Counted from the first letter of the stretch, positions 9,585-18,254 are shown. The stretch: DNA of 64,000 bases from an uncultured Faecalibacterium sp. (GCA_900539945.1 UQDV01000002.1:88344-152343), one strand, 5' to 3'. Program-made: numbers and translations. Notes: generated from the sequence alone by a model not told the origin.

Positions 9585-9600
9585 TTGATAACGATTTCAA
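9585..9600. promoter_or_regulatory. LacI/CcpA-type operator (cre-like) next to the promoter
   Basis: TTGATAACGATTTCAA is a pseudopalindrome with a central CG. The inner 14 bases match the published CcpA cre consensus TGWAANCGNTNWCA at all but one position. It lies just downstream of the -10 element, where a bound repressor would block transcription. It overlaps a second small palindrome, AACGCGTT. Confidence 0.5.
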
Positions 9601-9672
9601 CGCGTTTCATCATTCCGTCTCAAAACTGTCCGCCACCCACAACACTATACTGAGAACAAAGGAGAGAACACT

Positions 9673-10116
9673 ATGACGATTGCCATTCTTGCACACGATT
9701 CCCGCAAGGAACTCGCGCTTCAGTTCTGCACTGCCTACAGCGCGATCCTTTCCAAAAATGTAGTCATTGCCACCGGTACTACCGGACGGATGCTGGCGCA
9801 GACCACCGGTCTGCCTGTGCATTGTTATCTCTCCGGCAAGCTGGGCGGCGTACAGCAGATCACTTCCCGCGTTGCCTGCGACGAAGTGGATCTGGTGCTG
9901 TTCTTCCGCGACCCGCTCAAGGTGGATGCTTCCAGCCTGAACGAGCAGAACCTGCTGCGCCTGTGCGATATGCACGGCGTGCCCATTGCCACCAACATCG
10001 CCACCGCCGAGGTGTTGCTGCGCGGTCTGGATCAGGGCGATCTGGACTACCGCGAGGGCATGCACCCGCCGGTTGTGGAGCCCGTGCCCGTACTGGAACA
10101 CCGCGCCGTGTGCTGA
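9673..10116 (+). CDS. Methylglyoxal synthase-fold protein lacking the catalytic aspartate
   Basis: The 147-residue protein aligns with methylglyoxal synthase (dihydroxyacetone phosphate to methylglyoxal plus phosphate) over its full length. It keeps the AHDSRK start, the phosphate-binding GTTG (35-38), SGKLGG (54-59), FFRDPL and IATNIATAE. However, the catalytic Asp (Asp71 in E. coli, GGDQQ) is Val60 here (GGVQQ), and the family His and Asp in PHxPD are replaced (DASSLNEQN). The fold is clear but normal synthase activity is doubtful; a phosphate-ligand sensor or another reaction is possible. The start is supported by GGAGAG upstream. A cre-like site suggests carbon-source control. Confidence 0.85.
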   Translation: MTIAILAHDSRKELALQFCTAYSAILSKNVVIATGTTGRMLAQTTGLPVHCYLSGKLGGVQQITSRVACDEVDLVLFFRDPLKVDASSLNEQNLLRLCDMHGVPIATNIATAEVLLRGLDQGDLDYREGMHPPVVEPVPVLEHRAVC

Positions 10117-10141
10117 GACAGACTTTGTGTATAGAGGGAAA

Positions 10142-10177
10142 CAACGCCGCAGAAATGTTCTGCGGCGCTGTTGTTTT
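10142..10177. terminator. Bidirectional terminator
   Basis: CGCCGCAGAA and TTCTGCGGCG form a perfect 10-bp stem with an ATG loop, extended by further pairing and followed by TTGTTTT. It separates convergent genes. Confidence 0.8.
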
Positions 10178-10179
10178 GT

Positions 10180-10878
10180 TTACTCCTGTTTGCCTTCCGG
10201 GCGGAACACATAGCCCTTGCCCCACACATTGCACAGGTACACCGGCTTTGCGGGGTCCGGCTCGATCTTGCTGCGCAGGTTGTGGATGTGCACCTGCACG
10301 GTGCGCACATCGCCAAGGCTGTCCTTGCCCCAGATCTTCTGGTAGAGCTCATTGGCCGTAAAAAAGGTGTTGGGGTTGCGCACGAACAGGCTGAGGATGC
10401 GGTATTCCATATCGGCCAGATGGATGTCCTCGCCCCGGCAGTGCACACTGCGGTTGTCGGCATCCAGCCGGAAAGCCGGGCAGGTGTAGCCCCGGAGACT
10501 GGGCTCGGCGGCATCCATCTGCACCCGGCGCACGTTGGCCAGAATGCGGGCCACCAGCACCTTGTTGTCGTAGGGCTTGGTGAGGAAATCGTCACCGCCC
10601 AATTCCAGCGCATGCACGATGGTGTCCACATCGTCCAGGCAGGAGGTAAAGATGATGGGGCAGTGATGCCCGCTGCGCAGGGTCTGACACAGCTGCATGC
10701 CGTTGGTGTCCGGCAGCAGGATGTCCAGCAGGATCACGTCAAAGGGGTCTTTTGCGTGGGCCAGTGCTTCCTCGCCGGAGGCTGCACACACCACCTCAAA
10801 CCGCTTCTGACTTTCCAGAAAGATCCGGGTCATTTCCCGGATCATTGCATCATCCTCCACCAACAGGACACGAATCAT
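10180..10878 (-). CDS. OmpR/PhoB-type response regulator
   Basis: Two-component response regulator, 232 residues. The receiver domain (about 1-120) has the acidic pair Glu8-Asp9-Asp10, the phospho-acceptor Asp52 in LLDILLP, and Lys101 in FLTKPYD. The C-terminal winged helix (about 135-228) ends in the OmpR-type GKGYVF hairpin. It is divergent from a histidine kinase gene across a 133-bp gap holding a perfect inverted repeat over predicted promoters, so it probably controls itself and its kinase. The target genes are not evident. Confidence 0.93.
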   Translation of the reverse strand: MIRVLLVEDDAMIREMTRIFLESQKRFEVVCAASGEEALAHAKDPFDVILLDILLPDTNGMQLCQTLRSGHHCPIIFTSCLDDVDTIVHALELGGDDFLTKPYDNKVLVARILANVRRVQMDAAEPSLRGYTCPAFRLDADNRSVHCRGEDIHLADMEYRILSLFVRNPNTFFTANELYQKIWGKDSLGDVRTVQVHIHNLRSKIEPDPAKPVYLCNVWGKGYVFRPEGKQE

Positions 10879-10909
10879 GCCGCCGCTCTCCCTTTTTTGC
10901 CAAAATTCT

Positions 10910-10943
10910 GGTATACTGAAACCACCTTACAGTTCAGTATACC
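10910..10943. promoter_or_regulatory. 11-bp perfect inverted repeat in the divergent promoter region
   Basis: GGTATACTGAA (10910-10920) and TTCAGTATACC (10933-10943) are exact inverted copies separated by 12 bp. Each arm contains a TATACT -10-like hexamer, one per strand. This fits two overlapping divergent promoters with a symmetric operator, probably for the adjacent response regulator. Confidence 0.6.
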
Positions 10944-10964
10944 CTATTTACGATACCCTGACAA
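10936..10964 (-). promoter_or_regulatory. Predicted promoter of the response regulator gene
   Basis: On the minus strand TTGTCA (10964-10959), 17-nt spacer, TATACT (10941-10936). The -10 lies inside the right arm of the inverted repeat. Confidence 0.6.
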
Positions 10965-11011
10965 CCGCTTTTAGCGAGATTCATGCTTGTATTTCTGAGG
11001 AAGGTGTGTTT

Positions 11012-12775
11012 ATGCGGCACAAAACATCCGGCTATTTTCTGCTCTCGGCTCTGCTGGTGAGCCTGATCCTGGGGCTGTGCATCCTGCTCAACCTGCGCTG
11101 TCCGCAGGCGGTCAGCGACGATGCTCTGACCCAGGAACAGCTGACCCGGGGAGTCACCCTGACCGGCTGGCAGCAGACCGGCCCCGGGCACTGGCGTTTT
11201 GCCTTTGAAGCGCCTGCCGACGTCCCGGAACTGGTGCTCTGCCTTTCCACCCGGTCGCTGGACGCCGCGCCGGAAGGGCTGGAGCCCACCGACCAGCGTG
11301 GTGAGGCCTTCTGGGTGCGGCCGGTGCCCGGCCGGACGTCCGAGATCACTGTGACCAGCACCACGGTCCCACAGATGTGGTTGATGCTGCCCGACACCCT
11401 GTGGCACTGGTGCGAACTGCGCAGCAGCCTGCAGCTGATGGCGCTTGTGGCTTTTGCCAGCATGGGTGCGGGCATTCTGGCGCTGTTCTGCTTCAAGCCC
11501 CAGCATGAACTGGGAGTTTTCCTGCTGTATCTGGGCGTCATGTTCGGTTGGGGGTTGGCTGTGCTGCTCCCGGCCGGGCAGACCGGCGCACTGCTCGGGT
11601 TCCTGATGGGGCTGTATTTTCCCTTTGCCGTGCTCACGCCCCTCTGGCTGTGCTGTTCCCTGCTCCATGTGGCCCTTCCCCGGCGCGGCAGCCGACGCTT
11701 TGCGCTCTCGGTCCTGGGCGTCCTGCTGTTTCTGGTGCTGGGTACATCCACCCAGGCGGTGCTGCGCAACGTCACCCTGCTGGCCGGCATGGCAATGGTG
11801 CTGGTGGTGCTGGCCCGGGCACTGGCAAAAAAAGAGCGCCCGGCCTGGTATCTGCTGGCAGGCTACATCCTGACCTTTGGCCTGCGTCTGACGGTCGTAC
11901 TGCCATCCTTCCGGTTCTGGTTTTACCGGGAAAGTTTCCCCTTCTACATGGTGCGCTGTGCCCGGCTGTACGACATTCCCTTTACGCTGGGGTGTCTGGT
12001 GTTTGTCAGCCACCGCTACGCACTGCAATTTGACCGCACCGAGCAGCTGGCGCAGGAGCTGGAAGCCCGGGTGGCACAGCGCACCCAGGCCCTGCAGAAC
12101 GAGACGGACGCCCGCAAGAGCATGATGCTGAACATCTTCCACGACCTGCGCAGCCCGCTGTTCGTCATCGGCAGCGGGCTGGACACGCTGGCCGCCGCGC
12201 CGGACGCCCTGCCCACGCTGCTGCCGGTGCTGCAGGAGCGGGTGGGCTTTGTGCGCAGGCTGACCGAGGACCTGTTTCTGGCGGCTAAGCTGGAGCAGAA
12301 GCAGGTCCTGCTCAACGAGGACCGCGCCCGGCTGGAAGCCCTGACTGCAGCGGTGTGCAGCGCCTGTCAGGCCGAAGCCGCCCACAAAGGAGTGGAGCTG
12401 CGGACCGACACCGGCACTCCCCTGCCCGTGTGGGGCGACGCTGTGCGGCTGGAGCAGATCTTGCAGAACCTTGTGACCAACGCCATCCACTACACCCCCT
12501 CCGGCGGACGGGTCACCGTGGTGTGTGCTGCCGAGAACGGGCAGGCCTGCGTAAAGGTCACGGACACCGGCTGCGGCATCGCGCCGGAGGATCAGCCCGC
12601 CGTGTTTGACCGCTACTTCCACACCACCGCCGACACCAAGCACGATTCCACCGGCCTCGGTCTGACCATTGCGCAGGAACTGGCGCACCTGCACCGGGGC
12701 GAGATCATGCTGCAGAGTGAGCCGGGCAAGGGCAGCTGTTTTACCCTCTGCCTGCCGCTGTTGGACGCTGAATGA
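11012..12775 (+). CDS. Membrane sensor histidine kinase
   Basis: Likely partner of the divergent response regulator. The 587-residue protein starts at the ATG at 11012 after GAGGAAGG; frames upstream of it are not coding. An N-terminal helix (about 8-27) is followed by an extracytoplasmic stretch of about 110 residues and then six or seven membrane helices, an arrangement like 7TM sensor kinases. A coiled coil then leads to the HisKA domain with His377 in FHDLRSP. The ATP-binding domain shows the N box NLVTNAIHYTP, DTGCGI, and GLGLTIAQE. The signal is unknown. A strong bidirectional terminator follows. Confidence 0.9.
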   Translation: MRHKTSGYFLLSALLVSLILGLCILLNLRCPQAVSDDALTQEQLTRGVTLTGWQQTGPGHWRFAFEAPADVPELVLCLSTRSLDAAPEGLEPTDQRGEAFWVRPVPGRTSEITVTSTTVPQMWLMLPDTLWHWCELRSSLQLMALVAFASMGAGILALFCFKPQHELGVFLLYLGVMFGWGLAVLLPAGQTGALLGFLMGLYFPFAVLTPLWLCCSLLHVALPRRGSRRFALSVLGVLLFLVLGTSTQAVLRNVTLLAGMAMVLVVLARALAKKERPAWYLLAGYILTFGLRLTVVLPSFRFWFYRESFPFYMVRCARLYDIPFTLGCLVFVSHRYALQFDRTEQLAQELEARVAQRTQALQNETDARKSMMLNIFHDLRSPLFVIGSGLDTLAAAPDALPTLLPVLQERVGFVRRLTEDLFLAAKLEQKQVLLNEDRARLEALTAAVCSACQAEAAHKGVELRTDTGTPLPVWGDAVRLEQILQNLVTNAIHYTPSGGRVTVVCAAENGQACVKVTDTGCGIAPEDQPAVFDRYFHTTADTKHDSTGLGLTIAQELAHLHRGEIMLQSEPGKGSCFTLCLPLLDAE

Positions 12776-12780
12776 CACAA

Positions 12781-12821
12781 AAAGCCCTGTGGCTTCCCGT
12801 TTTGAGAAGCCACAGGGCTTT
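12781..12821. terminator. Bidirectional terminator
   Basis: A perfect 16-bp stem, AAAGCCCTGTGGCTTC with its complement at 12806-12821, has A-rich and T-rich flanks, serving the kinase gene and the convergent PLP-enzyme gene. Confidence 0.85.
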
Positions 12822-12881
12822 TCTGTTACAGTGCTCAAGCAAGCAGAGCGGACAATTTTGACGTTTTTTTCAATGACCCAA

Positions 12882-14150
12882 TCAGTCCTTGAAATAAGCC
12901 TTCTGGATGGCCAGCAGCACACCGGCGCGGCTGGCGGCAAAGTTCAGGCCGCCCTGCAGGTAGCAGGTGTAGGGCTCGCGCAGCGGGCCGTCGCAGGACA
13001 GCTCGATGGTGCTGCCCTGGGTAAAGCTGCCGCTTGCCATGACCACCTCATCGGTGTAGCCCGGTTCCGGGCTGGGTTCCGGGGCCGCATAGCTGTCCAC
13101 CGGGCTGGCAGCCTGGATACCCTGACAGAAACCGATCAGGGCATCGGCGGTGCCGGCATCAAAGCAGGTCACGATGTCGTTGTGGTCATCACAGTAGCGC
13201 GGCACCGGGTTCTTGCCCAGCAGCTCCAGCATGCACTGCGCATAAATGGCGGTCTTGATGGCCTCACACACCACGCCGGGGGCATAGTAGAAGCCCAGAT
13301 ACATGTCGCGGGGCGTTTCCAGCGTGCAGCCCAGTTCCTTGCCCAGGCCAGGCGCGTTCAGGCGGTAGGCGCACAGCTCCACCAGATCCTTCCGGCCGGC
13401 AATGTAGCCGCCGGTGGGCGCAATTCCGCCGCCGGGGTTCTTGATGAGACTGCCCACCACAAGGTCGGCACCCACCTGGCAGGGCTCCTGCGTCTGGGTG
13501 AACTCGCCGTAGCAGTTGTCCACAAAGATGATGATATCCGGGTTGGCGGCACGGGCGGTGTCGGCAACCTTTTTGATGGTGTCCAGATCAAAGGCGTTGC
13601 GCTGCAGATAGCCGCGGCTGCGCTGGATATGGCACACCTTGGCCCCGGGGGCCTTCTGTGCAATCAGGTCGTAGTCCGGGGTGAAGTCAGCCTTGAGGGG
13701 AGCTTCGTCGTATTGGATGCCGTAGTCCATCAGGGTACCGGTGCCCTTGCCCTTGCCGTCCAGACCGATGACGCCCTCCAGCGTATCGTAGGGACGGCCG
13801 GTGGCGGCCAACAGGGTGTCCCCTGCCCGCAGCAGGCCGAACAGGGCCACCGCCAGCGTATGGGTGCCGCTCTGGAACTGGCTGCGCACCAGTGCATCCT
13901 CTGCGCCCATCACCTCGGCAAAGATCTGTTCCAGCTTTGCGCGGCCGGTGTCCCACAGGCCGTAGCCGGTGGTACCCAGCATATCGGTGGAGGACATCTG
14001 GGTGTCGGCAAAGGCCTTGAGCATCTTGAGCTGGTTGAAATCGCGGATTTCCTCCATATGGCGGAAATAGGGCTGGCACAGCTCCATGGCCTTTTCGTCC
14101 AGTGCCAGCACTTCGGGTTTGTAATCAAAAAAGTGGTTGAGAATCGACAT
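12882..14150 (-). CDS. Methionine gamma-lyase family PLP enzyme (aluminium-resistance-protein type)
   Basis: A fold-type I PLP enzyme of 422 residues in the Met_gamma_lyase family, which includes proteins annotated as aluminium resistance proteins. The true substrate of this subgroup is not settled. The likely PLP lysine is Lys237 in GSLIKNPGG, and Asp211 in FVDNCYGEF should contact the pyridine nitrogen. QSGTHT (93-98) is the likely phosphate-binding loop. AAGGAAA precedes the ATG. It is followed by a bidirectional terminator. The gene upstream on this strand is a GNAT acetyltransferase about 100 nt away, so co-transcription is possible but uncertain. Confidence 0.88.
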   Translation of the reverse strand: MSILNHFFDYKPEVLALDEKAMELCQPYFRHMEEIRDFNQLKMLKAFADTQMSSTDMLGTTGYGLWDTGRAKLEQIFAEVMGAEDALVRSQFQSGTHTLAVALFGLLRAGDTLLAATGRPYDTLEGVIGLDGKGKGTGTLMDYGIQYDEAPLKADFTPDYDLIAQKAPGAKVCHIQRSRGYLQRNAFDLDTIKKVADTARAANPDIIIFVDNCYGEFTQTQEPCQVGADLVVGSLIKNPGGGIAPTGGYIAGRKDLVELCAYRLNAPGLGKELGCTLETPRDMYLGFYYAPGVVCEAIKTAIYAQCMLELLGKNPVPRYCDDHNDIVTCFDAGTADALIGFCQGIQAASPVDSYAAPEPSPEPGYTDEVVMASGSFTQGSTIELSCDGPLREPYTCYLQGGLNFAASRAGVLLAIQKAYFKD

Positions 14151-14250
14151 ATCTGTTTCCTTAATTTAATGTTCTTGTATTTTCAGAAGCATGGACGCTC
14201 CGCTGGGCCAGAGGACAAGAGTGAAACGGAGGGCATTCAAATCGTCCGGC

Positions 14251-15009
14251 TCACGGCGCGGCAAAACGTACATACTCCCCCAGCTTTGCAAAGCCGAGGC
14301 GGGTGTAAAAATGCACCCGTTCCGGGGCGCAGAGGAACACCGGGTGCTCCCCTTCTGCTGCAAGGGCGTTGGCCATCTGCACGATGAGCCGCCCGCCGAT
14401 GCCTTTGCCGCGCAAGGGCTCTGCAGTCTGGCCGCAGGCCATGTAGGCCTGTCCGTTTGCGACCGCATAGGCGCCCACGGTGCACACCGTCTGCTCGCCC
14501 TGCTGCAGCGCCCAGACCACGGCCCGGCCCCGGCTGCGCTTGGAGCACAGCTCTGAATAGGCATCGTCCCGCCGGGCGGGGTCCGTTGGATAAAGCGCCT
14601 GCGCCACCGTCATGGCGGGCGGCTGGGCGTCAAGAGTCAGGCTGCTCCAAAGAGCATCCTCCACAGCAGGCAGGGGCAGCACTTTGCCGGGAGCAAGGCC
14701 GAACACCGTCAGCGTTTCGGCCCGGTGCCAGCCTGTGGGCGGCAGGCAGACGCCCTCGTCCAGAATGACGCTCCCACAGCCGCAGAAGGCCAGAAAGCTT
14801 GCCAGCTCCTCCGGGTTTGCATGCCCGGCTGCCCATGCCGTGCGGCCGCTGAGTTCCAGCGCCAGTGTGGGGCCGGCATAGAACCGGCCGGGCTGGCTTT
14901 TGCCGAAGATCTGCCGATCCAGCGGCAGCAGGGCGTCCAGCACCCAGCGCCCCCGGCAAGCGTTCCGGAAGCGGGCACGGCGCGCCGGGGTGTTGACCCG
15001 TGCGATCAC
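14251..15009 (-). CDS. GNAT family N-acetyltransferase
   Basis: A 252-residue protein with a C-terminal GNAT domain (about residues 135-250). The acetyl-CoA pyrophosphate loop is RGKGIGG starting at Arg200, and FYTRLGFAKLGEY near the end is the typical GNAT terminus. The first 130 residues are a less conserved domain, as in two-domain GNATs; no substrate can be named. Its start codon overlaps the murD stop codon (ATGA), so it is translated from the murD mRNA. That arrangement hints at a cell-envelope link, but this is only context. Confidence 0.85.
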   Translation of the reverse strand: MIARVNTPARRARFRNACRGRWVLDALLPLDRQIFGKSQPGRFYAGPTLALELSGRTAWAAGHANPEELASFLAFCGCGSVILDEGVCLPPTGWHRAETLTVFGLAPGKVLPLPAVEDALWSSLTLDAQPPAMTVAQALYPTDPARRDDAYSELCSKRSRGRAVVWALQQGEQTVCTVGAYAVANGQAYMACGQTAEPLRGKGIGGRLIVQMANALAAEGEHPVFLCAPERVHFYTRLGFAKLGEYVRFAAP

Positions 15010-16406
15010 TTGAGCGCGTTGACGATCTTCTTGAACTCACGGCCGCGCACCTCAAAGTTGGGGTACAGGTCGAACGAAGCACTGGCCGGAGACAGGATGA
15101 TGATGTCGCCGGGCTTTGCGGCGGCGCGGGCCAGCTCCACAGCGTGCTGCATGTTGTCGGCGTGCTGGATGGGCAGAGCTGCTTCGTCAAAGCCTTCGCA
15201 TTCGCGCACAGCTTTCTCAATGCGGGGGCCGGTGGCCCCCATCAGCACCAGGTTCTTGACGTGGGCAATGACTTCCGGTGCCAGCGGCTCATACGGGATG
15301 TGCTTGTCGTAGCCGCCCGCAATGAGGATGACCTTCTGGTTGAAGCTGCGCAGGCCCGCAATGGTGCGGGTGGGGCTGGTACCGATGGAGTCGTTGTAGT
15401 ACAGCACGCCGTCCAGGGTGCGCACCGGCTCAATGCGGTGCTCCACACCGGTAAAGGTGCTGCCCACCTGCTGGATGGCTTCCACCGGCACGAGGCCCCA
15501 CACGGCAGCCGCAGCAGCCAGCAGGTTCTCGATGTTGTGCAGGCCGCGCAGCTTCACGTCCTTCTGAGCCAGGAACGGGGTCACCACACCGTCCTCGGCC
15601 ATGCAGAGCATGCCGTCCTTGCGCAGGAAGGCACCGTTGTCGGTGTCGTGCAAGCGGGTGAACCACACCTGCTTGCCCTTGCAGTCCTTCTGCATGGAGC
15701 GGCTGATCTCGTTCTCATAGCCCAGCACGGCACGGCAGGGCGGGGTCTGGTACAGCAGGATGTTGCGCTTGGCGTCGATGTACTCCTGCATATCCTTGTG
15801 GTGGTCCAGATGGTTGGGGGTGACGTTGGTCACCACGGCCACATTGGGGCTGGAATGCATGCTGATGAGCTGGAAGCTGGACAGTTCTACCACGGCCACA
15901 TCGTCGGGGCTCACCTCGGGCAGCATGGGCAGCAGCGCTGCACCGATGTTGCCGCCCAGATGTACCTTGCGGCCAGCGGCCTCGAAGAACTTGGCGATCA
16001 GGGTCGTGGTGGTGGTCTTGCCGTCGGAGCCGGTCACAGCCACGATGGGGCAGGGGCAGAAATCAAAGAACAGTTCCACCTCGCTGGTGACCATGGTACC
16101 GGCCGCCATGGCATCCTGCAGGGGTTTCTCAAAGTAGCCCACAAAGCCGGGGGTGCGCATAATGATATCCTGGCCCTTGAAGCCGTCCAGATAGTTCTCG
16201 CCCAGGCTCAGGTCGATGCCCAGCTCCCGGATGGTGGCGGCGTAATCTCCGAAGTCCTCCACGCTCTTTTTCTGGTCGCACAGGGTAACGTGTGCCCCCA
16301 GCTCCACAAATTCTTTGATCAGGGTCTTGTGGCTGACGCCCGCGCCGATAAAGGCCACCTTTTTGCCCTTGATGAGCTGTTCGAGCTTCTGTTGATCCTT
16401 CTGCAT
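15006..16406 (-). CDS. murD: UDP-N-acetylmuramoyl-L-alanine--D-glutamate ligase
   Basis: Adds D-glutamate to UDP-MurNAc-L-alanine in cytoplasmic peptidoglycan precursor synthesis. The 466-residue Mur ligase has an N-terminal UDP-binding Rossmann region (VAFIGAGVSHKT), the ATP loop GSDGKTTTT (126-134), and the central NVTPNHLDHH motif. I chose the ATG at 16406, where family homology starts, with GGAGG about 9 nt upstream; an in-frame ATG 50 codons upstream has no ribosome site and crosses the promoter. Other dcw-cluster genes are absent here, so murD stands apart with a GNAT gene. Confidence 0.95.
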   Translation of the reverse strand: MQKDQQKLEQLIKGKKVAFIGAGVSHKTLIKEFVELGAHVTLCDQKKSVEDFGDYAATIRELGIDLSLGENYLDGFKGQDIIMRTPGFVGYFEKPLQDAMAAGTMVTSEVELFFDFCPCPIVAVTGSDGKTTTTTLIAKFFEAAGRKVHLGGNIGAALLPMLPEVSPDDVAVVELSSFQLISMHSSPNVAVVTNVTPNHLDHHKDMQEYIDAKRNILLYQTPPCRAVLGYENEISRSMQKDCKGKQVWFTRLHDTDNGAFLRKDGMLCMAEDGVVTPFLAQKDVKLRGLHNIENLLAAAAAVWGLVPVEAIQQVGSTFTGVEHRIEPVRTLDGVLYYNDSIGTSPTRTIAGLRSFNQKVILIAGGYDKHIPYEPLAPEVIAHVKNLVLMGATGPRIEKAVRECEGFDEAALPIQHADNMQHAVELARAAAKPGDIIILSPASASFDLYPNFEVRGREFKKIVNALK

Positions 16407-16484
16407 AAAAACAGATCCTCCTTCGTACAGTATCGTATTCTGAACACGCCGGAACTGCCCGGCATTTGTGAGTTTCGCTGTACT

Positions 16485-16513
16485 ATTATAGTCCATTTGG
16501 CCGCGCTTGGCAA
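16485..16513 (-). promoter_or_regulatory. Predicted sigma-A promoter for murD
   Basis: Minus strand TTGCCA, 17-nt spacer, perfect TATAAT. The leader is about 70 nt. Confidence 0.7.
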
Positions 16514-16566
16514 CGGAAAACCGTGCACTCGGCACCAAAAAGCGCGGTAAATTCACAAAAAGGCAA

Positions 16567-16595
16567 TTGTTTTTTGTCTGTGTTTCTGCTACACT
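16567..16595 (+). promoter_or_regulatory. Predicted promoter for the peptide-binding lipoprotein
   Basis: TTGTTT, 17-nt spacer, TACACT; start near 16602, giving a leader of about 30 nt. Confidence 0.55.
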
Positions 16596-16631
16596 TGTCG
16601 ATGCAGAGCCGTTTTTGAGGGTTTCTGCACC

Positions 16632-18227
16632 ATGATGAACGGAATGAGGGTTTCTTTTTTGAATCGTTTTTTGCGCATGACCGCAGTGGTGCTTGCCGCT
16701 GCGTTTGCTTTTCTGCTTGCGGGCTGCGGCGGCAGCTCCGCCAGCACCAGCTTTACCTGGTTTGTGGACAATATCCCCGCAAACCTTGACCCGCAGGTAG
16801 CCACCAAGGCCGAGGATGTGATCGCCTGCGAGAACCTGTACGGCGGACTCGTGCGCCGCAATGCCAGCGGCGAGCTGGTGCCGGACCTGTGTGAGCGGTG
16901 GGAGATCTCCTCCGACGGGCTCACCTATACCTTTTATTTAAAGAGCGGCCTGACCTACACCGGCACAAAAGGTTCCGCCACGGACTACGCCATCACCGCT
17001 GAAGATTTCGTGTATGCATTTCGCCGGGTGTTCGACCCCCAGACAGCCTCGCCCTATGCGGTGGAGTTTTCTGCCATCCAGAACAGTGCCGCCGTGCTGG
17101 ACGGCACTGCCGACCCCGGCACGCTGGGCGTGTCGGCCATCGGAGAACTGACGCTGGTGTTCCGCCTGAGCGAGCGGGACGACACCTTCCTTTCCAAACT
17201 CACCCTGCCGGGTGCCATGCCCTGTGACGAAGCCTTTTTTGAGAGCACCCGCGGCACCTACGGTCTGAGCAGTGCATCCACTCTGTCCAGCGGCAGCTTT
17301 TACATCTACAACTGGACGGCCAGCGGCCTATTCCTGCGCCGCAGTGCCGCGTCCCCGCTGGTGAACAACCTGCGCCTTGTGCAGAACACCAGCAACACCG
17401 ACAAGAGTGCCGCCCAGCTCATTGCAGACGAAAAGTGCTCGGCCGCCCTGGATGACACCGCCGAAGCCACTTCCCTGCAGAGCGTGGAATACTCCGACAC
17501 CACCTGGGCCCTGCTGTTCAACGCATCGGAAGGCTCGGTGTTCGCGGTTGCATCCCTGCGGCAGGCGCTGGCCGGCATCGCCCTGCAGAACCTGTCGGTG
17601 CCCTCCTCGGGGCTGTTCACGGAGGTAACCGGCCTTGTTCCGGACGGCCTGACCGTGGACGGCATCGACTACCGCGATGCTGCCGGGGACCTGCTGCCCA
17701 CCATCCCGGATGCAAAGGCATTGTACATGCAGGCCCGGCAAGGCATGGCCAGCTCCGACTTCAACGGGGTGACCATTCTGCTGCCCCAGGGCTCCGGCCT
17801 GACCGAGACGGTGGAGCAGATCAACGGTGCCTGGCAGAAAGACTGTTCCCTCTTCTTCTCGGTGGAAGAGGTGCCGCAGGAGGAGTTCGACGCCCGCCTT
17901 GCCAGCGGCAAATACACCATCGCACTGGCTCCCATCCGGGCCGAGGGCGGCAGCGTATACCAGATGCTGCAGCAATTTGCCGGAGACAACAATCTGACCG
18001 GCATCACCGATCCGCTCTATGCCGGGACCCTGTCTGAAAGCATCCAGCGCACCGGCTCCGCACGCTGCCAGCTGCTGCGCGATTGTGAACGCCAGCTGCT
18101 GGAGGGCTGCACCGTGGTGCCGCTTGCTGCCCAGCAGAAGCGTCTGCTGGTGGCTGACGGCGTGGAAGGGCTGGTGTTCGACCCCTTTACCCCGGTGCTG
18201 GACCTGACCTACACCACGAAGAACTGA
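16632..18227 (+). CDS. Peptide/oligopeptide ABC transporter substrate-binding lipoprotein (OppA-like)
   Basis: A 531-residue extracytoplasmic binding protein of the SBP_bac_5 family. The N-terminus has a positively charged start, a hydrophobic helix and the lipobox LLAGC, so it is lipid-anchored after signal peptidase II cleavage. The segment NIPANLDPQVATKAEDV followed by ENLYGGLVR is the typical start of OppA/DppA folds. The ATG at 16632 is followed at once by a second ATG; GAGGG lies upstream. No permease or ATPase gene is adjacent, so it must share a transporter encoded elsewhere or act as a sensor/chaperone. The ligand is unknown. Confidence 0.87.
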   Translation: MMNGMRVSFLNRFLRMTAVVLAAAFAFLLAGCGGSSASTSFTWFVDNIPANLDPQVATKAEDVIACENLYGGLVRRNASGELVPDLCERWEISSDGLTYTFYLKSGLTYTGTKGSATDYAITAEDFVYAFRRVFDPQTASPYAVEFSAIQNSAAVLDGTADPGTLGVSAIGELTLVFRLSERDDTFLSKLTLPGAMPCDEAFFESTRGTYGLSSASTLSSGSFYIYNWTASGLFLRRSAASPLVNNLRLVQNTSNTDKSAAQLIADEKCSAALDDTAEATSLQSVEYSDTTWALLFNASEGSVFAVASLRQALAGIALQNLSVPSSGLFTEVTGLVPDGLTVDGIDYRDAAGDLLPTIPDAKALYMQARQGMASSDFNGVTILLPQGSGLTETVEQINGAWQKDCSLFFSVEEVPQEEFDARLASGKYTIALAPIRAEGGSVYQMLQQFAGDNNLTGITDPLYAGTLSESIQRTGSARCQLLRDCERQLLEGCTVVPLAAQQKRLLVADGVEGLVFDPFTPVLDLTYTTKN

Positions 18228-18254
18228 CCCGACCGTTTTCGACGCGATCCGCTC

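Noticed and set aside
12669-14387. A 572-codon plus-strand frame over the methionine gamma-lyase-type gene
   Set aside because: It overlaps a bidirectional terminator and the real minus-strand gene with an evident PLP lysine motif.
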